This document shows positions 61,888-64,000 of a stretch of DNA of 64,000 nt, piece by piece. Within the stretch, counting starts at the first letter, position 1; every line of letters begins with the position of its first letter. The stretch is from positions 434,001 to 498,000 of the forward strand of contig JARWIR010000094.1 in NCBI GenBank assembly GCA_029959085.1, written 5' to 3'. Below the pieces are notes generated by a model. That model saw nothing but the letters and a program-made list of their open reading frames with translations. It made no database searches and was not told the DNA's origin. Origin of the DNA: Nemophila menziesii (Eukaryota > Streptophyta > Magnoliopsida > Boraginales > Hydrophyllaceae). The position numbers were made by a program, and so were the translations under genes.

Positions 61888-62772
61888 AATTATTATATTG
61901 AAATTTTAGTTAGATATTCATGGCTATCAGTCGTTAATATGGAAAAAACTTTACAAAAAAATTAAAGCTAGACATATTTCTAGGAAAATTTTATAGTCCT
62001 TGACATTTTCCTGTTGTAATTGTTCCTAATTTTTCAATTATAATGTTTAAGTTCTGTATTTCAAGTTTGTGATAAGTTTGTCCTTTTTTTGTTTTTTCAT
62101 TATATTATACGTGTCATCCTCTTATGACAGAACAGGAGAACAGGAGGACTGTATAGTTATTTATTAAAATAAATAATCACATAAAATTAACATTAATAAT
62201 GTAAATGCAAATAAAAAAAGATTTTACATTATAAGAAAATCGTAAAATGAGTGAGTAAAGTGTTTCATTTACAAGATAAAGGGCTAAGTGTTAAAAAGTG
62301 AATCTTTGCTTCAAGCCAATCTCTTTTTCTTTCCTTGCGTAATTAGGGTAGTTTAGGGAACCATGGCCCACCCGAGTTTTGATATTTTATTTTGATCCCT
62401 AAAGTTTAATTTTATAAAAAACAATTTCTGATATCTTGGTTTTCAGAACATTCACTTGGTCCCCCATATTTTAGAGTTAAATCTTTAAGTATTAATTTAT
62501 TATTTTCTATATAAACTCTTTTTGTTTATATAATTTAATATAATTTGTATTATTTTCATTCAATACTTCTTGCATAATTATAATTTAATATAAATCCACT
62601 ACAGGGCACATTAAAATTTTAACAGGTTACAATTCTAATTACTCTTTTACCCTTTTTTGTTTTTATTTCTGATATATATTTATTTGATCAAAAATATTTT
62701 AAATTCTAATAATTTTTCCTTCTCTCTCATATCTCTAACCTCCCCTTTCTCGCACGTGAAAACCAGGTCTTG

Positions 62773-63176
62773 CCATGAGCTTCTGTGAGACGATAGCATA
62801 ATACTGGTTTCAAACACAAGGTATATTTGATTACAAACTTTATTATCCCATTTCTATATAACTTATGCTGATGATACGTATTGTTTAGTCAAATGTGCGA
62901 GCTTATTATCAAACTTTTCTCTATGATAAAACTCAAATATCAATTGATAAGAAGATCACGGGTTATGGTCCATTGCTAAAAGACAAGGAAGTGATATTAT
63001 GAATACGTAGGGCATCAGATTCTAATTCAAGAGATTCGGTGGGATGTAGACGATTTTGGAAGTGACGTGATGAAGGATTTAGAGAACAACTTTCTTGGGA
63101 GGCTCCTGGAATGTTAATAGAACAAGAAACAAGAATATGAGGACAGTGCATACAAAATACCGCATCTTGGCTTTAG
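62773..63176 (+). pseudogene. U1C-like fragment, unit 14
   Basis: Exon b begins at 62889. TTCTCTATGAT replaces TTCTTGATGAT, changing the acidic stretch, and AAGATCACGGG replaces AAGATCAAGGG. Confidence 0.68.
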
Positions 63177-64000
63177 AAAATTATTGAGTTGCTTTGTTTT
63201 GTCAATTTTTGAACTCCTAGTCTAATTTTTTAGTTGCTTTGTTTTGTCAATTTTCGTACTGCTAATTTTTGTAATGCTAGTCTTTTCTAATAATCATTAG
63301 TATTTTTGTAATAATTGGTAGTAATTTCAATTCAATTTCTTTTCTTTTTGTTATTTCCCTTATTTGAACGTAGTCGTCAAGCAAAATTCCAAAAACTCAA
63401 TGAAATTTCTCGATACTCGGAAAAGTTATTGTACGTACTAAGCATACAATCATACTCAGTACGAGGATACTCAGTCTAGTAACTCAATAAAAAAATTTAA
63501 ACACTTAGTAACTTTTTCTGTTACTGAGCACTTTTTCCTATACTCAGTGTCTTTTTCCATACTCAATACTCCATACCAGTAACGTTTTTCACACTCGGAA
63601 CGCCATACTCAGAACTTTTTCAGGCGGTGGTCGGTGCTGAAAATTCTTGATAGTTAATGAAGGAGGAGAGAGAATAAAAGATATAGAAGGAGAGAGATTA
63701 ATGGAAATAGAAGAGAAAAAAGAATGAGAGGGTTCATTTGTGGCACCAAGATAGTCTCCAAGACCGAATTCACCCTACGATTTTTAGGACCAAAATTATA
63801 ATTGTGTTTTAATTTCTTTGTAGTTTTATATAATAAAATACAAATTTTTATATGTAATTTCATCAGAGACAAGACATTGGATCTTGGGTTGTTTAACTTC
63901 ACCTGCTCTATCAAACTTTTTAAATTTATTTTATCACGTTATAATTTATTTTATCTGTATATTTTTTAAAATTTTAAAATATAGATTATGTTGTATAATA

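Larger units (their letters stand above)
60989..64000 (+). repeat. Macrosatellite unit 14 (partial, 3012 bp)
   Basis: Cut by the window end shortly before the foldback MITE. It is a sister of unit 13 but lacks both insertions. The telo-box is lost and the G-rich patch is shortened. Confidence 0.96.

Noticed and set aside
1..64000. rDNA spacer, CRISPR array or bacterial/plasmid origin
   Set aside because: No rRNA sequence, no short spaced direct repeats with unique spacers, and no bacterial gene structure; introns, TATA boxes and plant transposons point to a plant nucleus.
1..64000. LTR retrotransposon or endogenous pararetrovirus as the source of the array
   Set aside because: I saw no reverse transcriptase, protease or RNase H motifs, primer-binding site or paired LTRs in the unit.

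Overview
The window is AT-rich eukaryotic nuclear DNA, almost certainly from a flowering plant and probably a eudicot. The plant signals are a Helitron with textbook ends, a Mutator-type MITE with a 9-bp target duplication, telo-box/TATA promoter-like blocks, and captured exon fragments of a TIP1/PAT24-type ankyrin gene. I see no intact functional gene. Nearly all open frames are shadows of repeated non-coding DNA.

Layout: the whole window is a head-to-tail array of a ~4.08-kb unit (a macrosatellite). With the phase set by the first base, 14 units start at 1, 4596, 8671, 12751, 16837, 20915, 25000, 29079, 33166, 37247, 41325, 45401, 49476 and 60989, and the last is cut by the window end. Each unit holds, in order: a promoter-like block (telo-box and TATAAATA); a short ATG frame; an exon-like frame of about 104 codons after a TTTCAG acceptor-like site; a two-exon remnant that I recognise as part of U1 snRNP protein C (U1C); a 45-bp tandem duplication; a cluster of short ACTCAGTA-like motifs; a G-rich patch and a polypurine tract; a ~204-bp foldback MITE; and about 1.3 kb of unassigned AT-rich sequence.

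Array history can be read from shared variants. Three tandem copies of an ~8.164-kb dimer (11846-20009, 20010-28173, 28174-36339) are nearly identical. Units 11 and 12 are another very recent duplication. Unit 1 carries a private 518-bp tandem duplication. The dimer junctions and the 518-bp junction fall in the same short stretch inside the foldback MITE, which suggests a breakage or recombination hotspot. Units 13 and 14 share derived variants.

Unit 13 is interrupted twice. A 179-bp MULE-type MITE (49776-49954) sits between the TATA box and the first ATG. A 7,254-bp minus-strand Helitron (53627-60880) is inserted exactly between an A and a T of the unit. The Helitron is non-autonomous and composite. 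It carries long degenerate TTAAGG/TTTAAGG/GCTAAG arrays (53660-55600, 58325-59735), a captured ankyrin exon with an in-frame stop, unidentified exon-like pieces, a possible Ty3/gypsy chromodomain remnant, a hAT-like terminal fragment, internal copies of its own 5' end, and a decayed internal 3' end. This pattern fits read-through capture.
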